From Vitreoscilla sp. (GTDB taxonomy: Bacteria; Pseudomonadota; Gammaproteobacteria; Burkholderiales; Burkholderiaceae_C): 50,469 bases of DNA. Below the pieces are notes generated by a model. That model ran no database searches. It was not told the DNA's origin and saw only the letters and a list, made by a program, of their open reading frames with translations. Of this stretch, positions 41,903-49,468 are shown one piece after another. A program made the position numbers and the translations under genes. Position 1 is the stretch's first letter, and every line of letters starts with the position of its first letter. The DNA is taken from the NCBI GenBank assembly GCA_018780145.1, contig JADMKA010000148.1:1-50469 (forward strand), in the 5' to 3' direction.

Positions 41903-41933
41903 CGTGAGTCCTACCATAGCGTTGACAGGCCCT
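41903..41933 (-). repeat. Right terminal inverted repeat of the palindromic element
   Basis: Thirty-one bases that read, on the minus strand, AGGGCCTGTCAACGC and on; 28 of 31 identical to the left repeat. It ends one base before the start codon of the next gene. Confidence 0.75.
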
Positions 41934-41934
41934 G

Positions 41935-42843
41935 ATGCAGGTCTGCGCGAACGGCATCGCCATCGAGGTCGACGACCGGGGACCGCCGGGCGGCGAGCCG
42001 CTGCTGCTGATCATGGGCCTGGGCATGCAGCTCGTCGGCTGGCCCGATGAACTGGTGGCTGATCTGGTGTCGCGCGGTTTCCGCGTGATCCGTTTCGACA
42101 ACCGCGATGCCGGCCTCAGCCAAGGCTTCGATCATCTGGGCGTACCCAACATCGCGCTGGCCGGTCTGCAGCACCTCGTTCACTGGCCGGTGCGCGCGCC
42201 GTACAGCCTGGCCGACATGTCACGCGATGCCCTGGGGGTTCTGGACGCGCTGGGCATCTCCAGCGCCCATGTCTGCGGTGCCTCGCTCGGTGGCATGGTG
42301 GCGCAGCATCTGGCCGCCGAGTACCCGCAGCGCGTGCGCAGCTTGTGCCTGCTGATGACCACCAGCGGCTCGCGGCGCCTGCCTCAGGCCACGATGGCCG
42401 CACGCAGTGCCATGCTGTACCGCCCGGCCTCTGGCGACCCTGGCGCCCTGGCGGATCACCTGATGAAGGTGTTCCAGGTCATCGGCAGCCCGGCCTACCG
42501 GCCCGAGCCAGAGGCGTTCCGCCAGCGCCTCCTGCGCAGCGTGCAACGGGCCTGGCGGCCGTCGGGCACCCTGCGCCAGCTGGTGGCGGTGGCCGCCGAC
42601 GGTGACCGCACGCCCTTGCTGGCGCGTATCCAGGCGCCCACCCACGTCATCCACGGCATGGCGGATCCGCTGGTCCCGCTGGCGAACGGGCAGGATCTGG
42701 CCCGGCGCATCCCCGGGGCCACCAGCGACTGGGTCGAGGGCATGGGGCACGATCTCCCTCTCGCGCTTCTGCCGCGCATTGCGGAGGGCATCACGGCGAA
42801 TGCCAGTCGCGCCGTGAAACAAGGCGTAAGTCAGCCGCGATAA
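41935..42843 (+). CDS. Alpha/beta-fold hydrolase
   Basis: A 302-aa alpha/beta hydrolase. LLLIMGLGMQLVGWPDELV is the oxyanion-hole region, FDNRDAGLSQG follows, the nucleophile elbow is CGASLGGMVAQHLA, HGMADPLVPLANG carries the acid and GMGHDLPLALL the His. This pattern is common in esterases and haloperoxidase-like enzymes; the substrate is unknown. Its ATG lies one base after the right inverted repeat of the palindromic element, so the ribosome-binding region is made of element sequence (no good Shine-Dalgarno is seen). dusA follows after 7 bases. Confidence 0.83.
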   Translation: MQVCANGIAIEVDDRGPPGGEPLLLIMGLGMQLVGWPDELVADLVSRGFRVIRFDNRDAGLSQGFDHLGVPNIALAGLQHLVHWPVRAPYSLADMSRDALGVLDALGISSAHVCGASLGGMVAQHLAAEYPQRVRSLCLLMTTSGSRRLPQATMAARSAMLYRPASGDPGALADHLMKVFQVIGSPAYRPEPEAFRQRLLRSVQRAWRPSGTLRQLVAVAADGDRTPLLARIQAPTHVIHGMADPLVPLANGQDLARRIPGATSDWVEGMGHDLPLALLPRIAEGITANASRAVKQGVSQPR

Positions 42844-42850
42844 TCGGAGG

Positions 42851-43867
42851 GTGAATGCCCCGCTTGCTCCCGCTGCGCTGAAGGCCCCTGTCGGCACCTT
42901 GCCGGTCTCGGCCTGGCGCCTGAGCGTGGCCCCGATGATGGACTGGACGGACCGCCATTGCCGGTACTTCCATCGCCTGATCACCCGCCATACGCGCCTT
43001 TACACCGAGATGGTCACCACCGGTGCGCTGCGGCATGGCGACCAGCCGCGCCACCTCGACTTCAGCCCGGAGGAGCACCCGTTGGCGCTCCAGGTCGGCG
43101 GCAGCGAGCCGCACGAACTGGCCCATGCCACCGTGCTGGCCCGCCGCTGGGGATACGACGAGATCAACCTGAACTGCGGCTGCCCCAGCGAACGGGTGCA
43201 GCGAGGCGCCTTCGGGGCCTGCCTGATGGCCGAGGCACCCCTGGTAGCCAATTGCGTCAAGGCGATGGTGGACGCTGCCGATGGGCTGCCTGTGACGGTG
43301 AAGCACCGCATCGGCATCGACCGCGAGGAGAGCTACGACTTCGTGCGCGACTTTGTCGGCACGGTGTCGCAGGCGGGCTGCGATGTCTTCATCGTGCATG
43401 CCCGCAACGCCTGGCTGAAGGGCTTGAGCCCCAAGGAGAACCGCGAGCTTCCCCCCCTGCGCCACGAGTTTGTCCACCGGCTCAAGCGCGACTTCCCGCG
43501 GCTGACCATCGTGCTCAACGGCGGGGTCCGCACGAACGACGAGATTGCCGGCCATCTGCAGCATGTGGACGGCGTGATGCTGGGCCGCGAGGCCTATCAC
43601 AACCCCTGGCTGATGGCCGACTGGGATGCGCGCTTCTTCGACGCGCCCCAGGCACTGCGCCAGCGTGACGACGTCGAAGCGCGCATGGTCGAGCACATGG
43701 GCCAGTTGGCCGCGCAGGGTGTTCCCTGGTCGCATGCATCACGGCACATGCTGGGCCTGCGGCACGGCGAGCCAGGCGCCAGGCGTTGGCGCCAGGTCTG
43801 GTCGGATCACACCTTGAAGTCCTCGCCGCCGGCCGAAGTCAGCGCCGAGGCACGGCGAAACCGATGA
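42851..43867 (+). CDS. dusA: tRNA dihydrouridine(20/20a) synthase DusA
   Basis: FMN enzyme that reduces uridine in the D loop of tRNA. The 338-aa protein matches DusA rather than DusB/C: SVAPMMDWTDRHCRYFHRL, YTEMVTTGALRHGD, then LNCGCPSERVQRGAFGACLM with the catalytic Cys, and VKHRIGID. GTG start at 42851. The Shine-Dalgarno CGGAGG touches this GTG with no spacer, and would be better placed for an out-of-frame ATG at 42855 that opens an 8-codon reading frame; the true start might be further in, but the conserved domain begins near residue 22. Its stop overlaps the next gene (ATGA). Confidence 0.93.
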   Translation: MNAPLAPAALKAPVGTLPVSAWRLSVAPMMDWTDRHCRYFHRLITRHTRLYTEMVTTGALRHGDQPRHLDFSPEEHPLALQVGGSEPHELAHATVLARRWGYDEINLNCGCPSERVQRGAFGACLMAEAPLVANCVKAMVDAADGLPVTVKHRIGIDREESYDFVRDFVGTVSQAGCDVFIVHARNAWLKGLSPKENRELPPLRHEFVHRLKRDFPRLTIVLNGGVRTNDEIAGHLQHVDGVMLGREAYHNPWLMADWDARFFDAPQALRQRDDVEARMVEHMGQLAAQGVPWSHASRHMLGLRHGEPGARRWRQVWSDHTLKSSPPAEVSAEARRNR

Positions 43868-44946
43868 CGAAGGACACCATGCAAAACGTTCAATGGCGCC
43901 TTGGCAGCCTGGCATGCGCCCTGTTGCTGGCCGCCGGCAGCGCATTCGCCGAGGTACCGGTCTACAGGGTCACCGAGTTGCTGGTGGGCCCCAAGACCGA
44001 CAACAGCCTCTACTCGATCGGCCGGGCCATCAACAAGAGCGGCCAGACGGCCATCGAGTTCGGTTACACCTTCGGCGCCGGCTTTGCCGCTGCGCGCTGC
44101 AACAAGGGCCAGTGCAGCCTGGTGCCGGAACTGCAAACCCTGGGTGCCCCGGCGACCACGCCATGGGGCATCAACGACGCGGGGGCGGTCACCGGGAGTT
44201 CGCTCATCGGCGCGGCCACACACGCCTACGTGTTCGACGGCGTCACCAGCCAGGATCTGGGCAGCTTCCCCGAGGACGGCTGCGGCGGGTGCACGCTGGA
44301 CAGCCATGGCCGCGATGTCAACAACCTGGGCCAGGTCACCGGCCGTGCCACCACCATGTCCGGTGCGGTGCACGCCTTCCTGGTTCAGGGTCCGTCGATG
44401 CAGGATCTGGGCACCTTGGGTGGGGACTACAGCGAAGGTCTCGCCGTCAATGACAAGGGTGATGTGGTGGGCATGGCCCACTTGCCGGGGGGCGCGCAGC
44501 GGGCATTTCTCTACCGCAACGGCGTGATGAGCGACCTCGGCACCCTGGGCGGCGACCAATCCGCGGCCTTGGCCATCAACGAGGCGCGGCAGGTCGTGGG
44601 TTGTTCCACGCTGGCAGGCGACATCGTGCGCCAGGCCTTCGTGGTCCGGCAGGGCGTGATGCAGGCCTTGCCCTCATTGGGTGGTGACGACAGCTGTGCG
44701 TTGGGCATCAACCGCAACGGCTGGATGGTGGGCTACTCCACCCCGATCGGTGGCTGGAACCGGAGCGCCTTCGTGTACGACGGCCTGCAGCTGGTCGACC
44801 TGAACTCCCGCCTGGATCCGAAGACCGGCAAGAACTGGGTGATGCTGGAAGCCCGCGCCATCAACGACCAGGGCCTGATTGTCGGCACGGGCCAGCACAA
44901 GGGCGTGACCCGGGCCTTCCTGCTGACCCCCGTCGCTGCCCAGTAG
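43864..44946 (+). CDS. Secreted HAF-repeat protein
   Basis: A 360-aa protein with a signal peptide (hydrophobic LACALLLAAGSAFA, cleavage likely after AFA about residue 29). The mature part is made of HAF-type repeats, each with an 'x-DLGTLGGD-x-S-x-A-x-x-IN-x-x-G-x-V-VG' pattern; good copies are at MQDLGTLGGDYSEGLAVND and MSDLGTLGGDQSAALAINE, with degenerate copies before and after. Repeats of this kind are predicted to form beta structures and are found in secreted proteins of unknown role. The ATG overlaps the dusA stop by 4 bases. It is convergent with the next gene, with 1 base between stop codons, so no terminator fits there. Confidence 0.82.
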   Translation: MTKDTMQNVQWRLGSLACALLLAAGSAFAEVPVYRVTELLVGPKTDNSLYSIGRAINKSGQTAIEFGYTFGAGFAAARCNKGQCSLVPELQTLGAPATTPWGINDAGAVTGSSLIGAATHAYVFDGVTSQDLGSFPEDGCGGCTLDSHGRDVNNLGQVTGRATTMSGAVHAFLVQGPSMQDLGTLGGDYSEGLAVNDKGDVVGMAHLPGGAQRAFLYRNGVMSDLGTLGGDQSAALAINEARQVVGCSTLAGDIVRQAFVVRQGVMQALPSLGGDDSCALGINRNGWMVGYSTPIGGWNRSAFVYDGLQLVDLNSRLDPKTGKNWVMLEARAINDQGLIVGTGQHKGVTRAFLLTPVAAQ

Positions 44947-44947
44947 C

Positions 44948-46072
44948 CTATCCCCACACCTCGGCGGCCACTTCGGCCACTAACCGAAGCTTGGCGCGCT
45001 GGGCTTCCACCGCGATGTTGTTGCCGTGCACGGTGCTGGAGAACCCGCACTGCGGGCTCAGCGCCAGTTGCTCCAGCGGTGCGTATTCGGCCGCCTCTGC
45101 GATACGGCGCTTCAAAGCGTCCTTGCTCTCCATCTCGCCGAACTTGGTGGTCACCAGACCCAGCACCACGGTCTTGCCCGGTTTGAGGTAGCGCAACGGA
45201 CGGAAATCACCCGAGCGGTCGTCGTCGTACTCCAGGAAGTAGGCGTCGAGGTTCATCTCCGACAACAGCGCCTCGGCCACCGGCTCGTAGTTGCCCGAGG
45301 CAGCGTGGGTGCTCTTGAAGTTGCCTCGGCACAGGTGCATGGCCAACGTCATGCCAGGCGGCTTCAGTGCCACCACCTTGTTGATGAACCAGGCGTAGCG
45401 GTGGGGCAGCTCGTTGGGGTCGTCGCCGCGCTGGCGCGCGGCTTCGCGCATGCGCTCGTCGCACAGGTAGGCGAGGTTGGTGTCGTCCATCTGCACATAG
45501 GTGCAGCCGGCAGCCGCCAGCGAGCGCAACTCGTCGCCATAAGCATTGGCGACATCATCGTAGAACTGCGGGTCGAGCTCGGGGTAGTGCTCGCGGCTGA
45601 TGCCGGCGCGCCCGCCGCGGAAGTGCAGCATGGTCGGCGACGGGATGGTCACCTTGGGCGTGCAGCCGGGGGCATGCAATTCGACCTGGCTCTTCAGGTA
45701 CTCGAAGTCGGCGCGCTGGATGTCCTTCACGTGGCGGACCTTGTCGACCACCCTCATCACCGGCGGCGCGAGCTCCTCGGTGCCGTCCGGCTTTCGGATC
45801 GTGACCGGGATGTCGGTCTTGACTCCACCGAGTTGCTCCAGGAAATCGATGTGGAAGTAGGTGCGGCGGAACTCACCATCGGTGATGGAGCGCATGCCTG
45901 CGCCGACCTGGAACTGCACGATCTCGGTGATCGCCTTGTCTTCCACCGCACGCAATTCGGCCGCAGTGATCTCGCCGCGTGCGGCCTGCTCCCTCGCCTG
46001 CAGCAGGTAGGCCGGGCGCAGGAAGCTGCCGACATGGTCGGCCCGGAAGGGGGGGGTGTCTCGCAGTGTCAT
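44948..46072 (-). CDS. Cobalamin-independent methionine synthase-like protein (MetE C-terminal domain only)
   Basis: A 374-aa protein of the UROD/MetE-like family, equivalent to the C-terminal catalytic half of MetE and similar to the YxjG/YxjH type of Gram-positive bacteria. It starts DTPPFRADHVGSFLRP. Likely zinc ligands are His and Cys in TLAMHLCRGNF and the Cys in SPQCGFSS near the end. The N-terminal half of full MetE, which helps bind the folate polyglutamate, is absent, so the methyl donor is uncertain. Upstream a possible -10 (TAGGAT, complement of 46099-46104) and GGAG before the ATG are seen; the -35 is weak. Confidence 0.86.
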   Translation of the reverse strand: MTLRDTPPFRADHVGSFLRPAYLLQAREQAARGEITAAELRAVEDKAITEIVQFQVGAGMRSITDGEFRRTYFHIDFLEQLGGVKTDIPVTIRKPDGTEELAPPVMRVVDKVRHVKDIQRADFEYLKSQVELHAPGCTPKVTIPSPTMLHFRGGRAGISREHYPELDPQFYDDVANAYGDELRSLAAAGCTYVQMDDTNLAYLCDERMREAARQRGDDPNELPHRYAWFINKVVALKPPGMTLAMHLCRGNFKSTHAASGNYEPVAEALLSEMNLDAYFLEYDDDRSGDFRPLRYLKPGKTVVLGLVTTKFGEMESKDALKRRIAEAAEYAPLEQLALSPQCGFSSTVHGNNIAVEAQRAKLRLVAEVAAEVWG

Positions 46073-46133
46073 TGTGTGGTCTCCAGGAAATGCGCCCCAT
46101 CCTAGCGCGGCCGAGACGGCGCGCGCCAGGCCC

Positions 46134-46484
46134 TCATGGCGGGGCGGCGGGCCAGAGGCTGCGTGCCGCCTGGCAGGCGCTGTCGTCCCAGGACCGCTCG
46201 CAGCGGCTGCGCACCAGGCCGCACATGGCCTCGCCGGCACTGCGGATCTCGCGGTAAGCCTGGGCATCGATGGCACCGACACCGGCGACGAAGACCTGAG
46301 GGGCTGCGCCGGGGTTGTCTGGCCGGCTGTCGCGTTGTGCCAGGCAGGCATCGCGGGTCATCGCGTCGACGCAGCGCGCCACCAGCCCCGCCAGATCGTC
46401 GCGGGGCGGCGGGGGCTCGGGCCGGCATCCGGCCCCCAGCACGACCACCAGAGTGGCCATTGCCCAGCGGGGGCCCGAGCCCAT
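46134..46484 (-). CDS. Small putative lipoprotein, unknown function
   Basis: A 116-aa protein whose N-terminus (short basic start, MATLVVVLGAGC) looks like a lipoprotein signal with Cys20, though the position before the lipobox is Gly rather than Leu. Five further Cys residues in the mature part could form disulfides (for example in RCVDAM, DACLAQ, AMCGLVRSRCERS, SACQAAR). I do not recognise a family. The ATG overlaps the stop of the large G8 lipoprotein (TGATG), suggesting translational coupling and a shared role at the envelope. The preceding codon is GTG and could also serve as start. Confidence 0.6.
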   Translation of the reverse strand: MGSGPRWAMATLVVVLGAGCRPEPPPPRDDLAGLVARCVDAMTRDACLAQRDSRPDNPGAAPQVFVAGVGAIDAQAYREIRSAGEAMCGLVRSRCERSWDDSACQAARSLWPAAPP

Positions 46485-49405
46485 CACGGCAGGCCGAGCG
46501 CCTTGATCCGGGCGAAGCAGGCTTCGAGGTTGGACGCGCCCGTGCAGGTGTCCTGGGGGTAGACCACGGCCGAGTAGTAGCGGTACAGGTCGTCGTCGCT
46601 CTTGGGGATCAGGTCGGCCTCGTTGGGATAGGGCAGGCCACCCACGTGTCTGAACCAGACCAGGTTGTTCGCCCGGTCTTGCCAGAACGCATCTCCAGCG
46701 GAGTTGCTGACCGCAGCCAGATCCGCCACCGGCTTGAACACACGCACCTTGGACTGCGACAACCAGGACGGATCGAGCGTGCCCTGTTCCCGCGAATACT
46801 GCGTGCCCACGACGGTGTACGCGGCAGCGGTCAAGCGGCCATCGAAGCTGACTGCCATCAGGAAGCGGTCACTGGCCTTGGCCGCGTTGGTGATGTTCAG
46901 CGCCAGCCACTTCGGGACGGGCTTGCCCGGGAAGCTGAGCACGTAGCGGCCATCCTTGATGGTGGCGAAGTGGCGCATGATCCCGAGCTTCCAGGAGCAG
47001 AAGTTGCCAGGCGGCGGGGTCACCGCACGGTCGCAGGCGTAGTTCTTGGCCACCCTCTTGTCGTAGTACTCGCTGTAGCCGTCCTCGATGCGCCAGTGGC
47101 CGAGTTCGCGCCCGGTGCCGTCCAGCCGCGCCACATCGATCGCCGCCGCGAAGTTGAACCGGGAGGTGTCGACGTCCGTCTGCATGTCGGCCACGCCATA
47201 GAAAGGGCCTGCACAGCTCTTGCCATTGCGACCTGCCGGCTTGGCGTCGGTGCAAGTCGACCCGGTGGTCAGGAAGGGAACATCGGGCACGGTGTACCAA
47301 CCGGCGGCGCCCCAATGGCCCTCGCTGTCGAGCAGGGCGCTCGACATGGCCCAGTTCTCGCTCGGCAGGTGGGGTGTCTGCAGGTTGGGCTGCAGGCTGC
47401 GGTAGCCGGGAGCGCTGTTGATCAGCCGGTTGTTCTCGTTCCGCACGGCCCCCTTGCCGACCGGCACGAGGTAGTAGTCCTCGGTGCTGAAGGCGCCACT
47501 GGTCATGCCGTCGACGAACTGGAAGTTGACGAACGTGTTGCCGACCAACGACACGGTGGAGTGGTAGGTCGCGGTTCCGGCAGCCGGCGCCAGCCCCAGG
47601 GGATAGTACTTGCTGTTGTGATTCAGGCTGGTGCCCACCATCAAGGCGCGCTGGATGGTGCCTTGATCGGCAGCCCCGGCAAAGGCCATGCCGATGTTGT
47701 CGGCCACGGCCCACTCGAGGTAATCCGGCAAGGAGACCCGGTTGCGGTAGGCGCCATCGGTGTTCTTGAAGGACGTGGTCCGCTTGATGGTGAACCTGAC
47801 CCGTGTTTCGCAGTATTCGGACGGGTTGCCGTAGTCGTCGAGGCAGGGCTTGCCACCCTTCATGGGGGCGTACTTCTGAAGCACCACCGTACCGAGCGTG
47901 GCCTCGGGGTTGGCGACGTCGTCGTCCACGGGCACCAGTTCAAGGAACATGCCCGGGCCATGAGACGAATGGACCGTGTTGTTTTCGACCAGCCCGAGAG
48001 GGACATAGCGCGGCCAGATCGGGACCTTGCGCGACAAGCCCAGTGCATGCATGGGGAACGACAGCCAGATGCCGTTGCCGGTGGCATCGCCGGCATGGTT
48101 GTTGGTCACCGTGTTGTCAGGGTTGGTGATCCAGAAGCCCGAAGGCCCGCCCTGCAGCCCTTCGCTTTCATGGATCTTCAGCAGGTTCTTCGATTCTGGC
48201 GAGCGCATGCGCAAGGCCAGGTTGTTGTCGAAGACATTGCGGCGCTCCACGGCATCTTCCAGGAAGAAGCCGTGGCCGAGGATGTCGTAGCAGATGTTGT
48301 TCTGCACGTTCACGCCGTTGGTCGCGTGCAGCACCACGCAACGGTTGGCGGAGTTCCAGATCGTGCTGTTGCGCAGCACGTGGCCGACAGCGTCGCCGCG
48401 CTCCTTGCCGGTGGTGACGTCGTAGCTGAGCAGGTGCCAATGCACCGGGTACCGGCCGAGTTGCCCGGCCTGGCCGGCGCGGCGGAACTCGACACCGTCG
48501 ATCACCACCTTCGACGCCAGGTCCATCACCATCACGTGGGCGCCATGGCCCTGCCTGCGCCAGGCGTCGTCGTCGGCGCCCTGGACCACGATGCGACGGC
48601 TCAGGTTGCCGACCGCCGCGCGCTCGTCCAGCACCGTCGGGGCGGGTGAAACGGGTGGGGTGTAGGCCGGGTCCGGCACCAGCGACAGCCCGCTGGCCGT
48701 CATGTGCTGCAGCCTGCCCCAGCGCGCCTTCTTCAAGGCGGTGCCGGTGCTCAAGGTCTTGCCAGAGGCCGCCGTGGCCAGCGTCAGGTTCTCGGTGTCG
48801 ACGAAGCCGTAGTGGTCGGTGGGCGCCACGACGATCTGGTCACCGGCGCGCCAGTTGGTGGTGTCCTTCAACTGCAGGCTGGTGGCGCCCGCGGCGGCAT
48901 CGGTGCCGAGCTTCGTCCAGGCTGGCGAGGGCGAGACGGCCACCAGGCTGAGCGTACCGCCCAGGACACGCAAGCCTCGCGACGCGCCGTCGTTGGGCGA
49001 GACCGGTGCGCCGGTCAGCGTGATGGTGGCCTTCTGGGTGAAGGGCTTTGCCACGGTGCCGACTTCCAGCGTTCCGGTCGCGGACACGGTGATCGACTCG
49101 GCGGTGAGCTCGAGTTCACGGTCGGCGAAACGCAAGGTGCCTTCGACCCGAAGCGGCCCCACGGGGCCCATGCTGGCATCCAGGACCACGATCTTGCCGG
49201 CCGGGATGACCACCTCGGCACCGGGCGGCGGCAGAACGCCTCCCCAGGTGCGGGTGTCGGACCAGTTCACCGGTGCGGACTGTGCGACGGTCTTGGTCGG
49301 CGTCTCTTCGGGTGCATTGCCCCCGCCACAGGCGGCGAGGATGAGGAGGGTCAGCCCGAGGCTCAGGCGGTACGGGCGTGTGAAAAACTGATCGGGTTCG
49401 GTCAT
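46484..49405 (-). CDS. G8-domain, parallel beta-helix lipoprotein (CEMIP/TMEM2-like)
   Basis: A 973-aa secreted lipoprotein: signal with lipobox LILAACGGG (Cys26). Residues about 45-165 form a G8 domain (NWSDTRTWGGVLPPPGAEV, then IPAGKIVVLDASM and VEGTLRF, the Gly/Trp pattern of the family), followed by a long region with parallel-beta-helix type repeats (about 240-520: HWHLLSYDVTTGKERGDAVG, HVLRNSTIWNSANRCVVLH, NNICYDILGHGFFLEDAVE). G8 domains occur in human CEMIP, TMEM2 and PKHD1L1, where the first two degrade or bind hyaluronan; that activity here is untested. Surface polysaccharide binding or cleavage is the inferred role. The start at 49405 is supported by the signal. The downstream small lipoprotein is coupled. 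Confidence 0.8.
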   Translation of the reverse strand: MTEPDQFFTRPYRLSLGLTLLILAACGGGNAPEETPTKTVAQSAPVNWSDTRTWGGVLPPPGAEVVIPAGKIVVLDASMGPVGPLRVEGTLRFADRELELTAESITVSATGTLEVGTVAKPFTQKATITLTGAPVSPNDGASRGLRVLGGTLSLVAVSPSPAWTKLGTDAAAGATSLQLKDTTNWRAGDQIVVAPTDHYGFVDTENLTLATAASGKTLSTGTALKKARWGRLQHMTASGLSLVPDPAYTPPVSPAPTVLDERAAVGNLSRRIVVQGADDDAWRRQGHGAHVMVMDLASKVVIDGVEFRRAGQAGQLGRYPVHWHLLSYDVTTGKERGDAVGHVLRNSTIWNSANRCVVLHATNGVNVQNNICYDILGHGFFLEDAVERRNVFDNNLALRMRSPESKNLLKIHESEGLQGGPSGFWITNPDNTVTNNHAGDATGNGIWLSFPMHALGLSRKVPIWPRYVPLGLVENNTVHSSHGPGMFLELVPVDDDVANPEATLGTVVLQKYAPMKGGKPCLDDYGNPSEYCETRVRFTIKRTTSFKNTDGAYRNRVSLPDYLEWAVADNIGMAFAGAADQGTIQRALMVGTSLNHNSKYYPLGLAPAAGTATYHSTVSLVGNTFVNFQFVDGMTSGAFSTEDYYLVPVGKGAVRNENNRLINSAPGYRSLQPNLQTPHLPSENWAMSSALLDSEGHWGAAGWYTVPDVPFLTTGSTCTDAKPAGRNGKSCAGPFYGVADMQTDVDTSRFNFAAAIDVARLDGTGRELGHWRIEDGYSEYYDKRVAKNYACDRAVTPPPGNFCSWKLGIMRHFATIKDGRYVLSFPGKPVPKWLALNITNAAKASDRFLMAVSFDGRLTAAAYTVVGTQYSREQGTLDPSWLSQSKVRVFKPVADLAAVSNSAGDAFWQDRANNLVWFRHVGGLPYPNEADLIPKSDDDLYRYYSAVVYPQDTCTGASNLEACFARIKALGLP

Positions 49406-49468
49406 GGCGCAGGTGGCAAGGCCGGCGTCACGGGGACACCACGGGGCGCATACTAAAACAGGTCGCTG

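Larger units (their letters stand above)
41666..41933. mobile_element. 268-bp multi-arm palindromic MITE-like element
   Basis: Terminal inverted repeats of 31 bases match at 28 positions (41666-41696 against 41903-41933, outermost AGGGCCTGTCAA). Inside are two large arms. Arm 1 is closed by TGACCCAGGAAACC (41697-41710) with its complement at 41780-41794 (one bulge) and contains three small hairpins. Arm 2 is a 25-bp perfect stem (41804-41828 with 41878-41902) containing GTGTGCC-GCA-GGCACAC. No protein-coding frame inside looks real, and no clear target duplication is seen. It fits a non-autonomous foldback element or a structured repeat. It fills the whole gap between two hydrolase genes. Confidence 0.72.

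Noticed and set aside
41922-41950. TTGACA in the right inverted repeat as a promoter for the hydrolase gene
   Set aside because: A perfect -35 sequence but no -10 at 16-18 bases, and the position would put the start point inside the gene.
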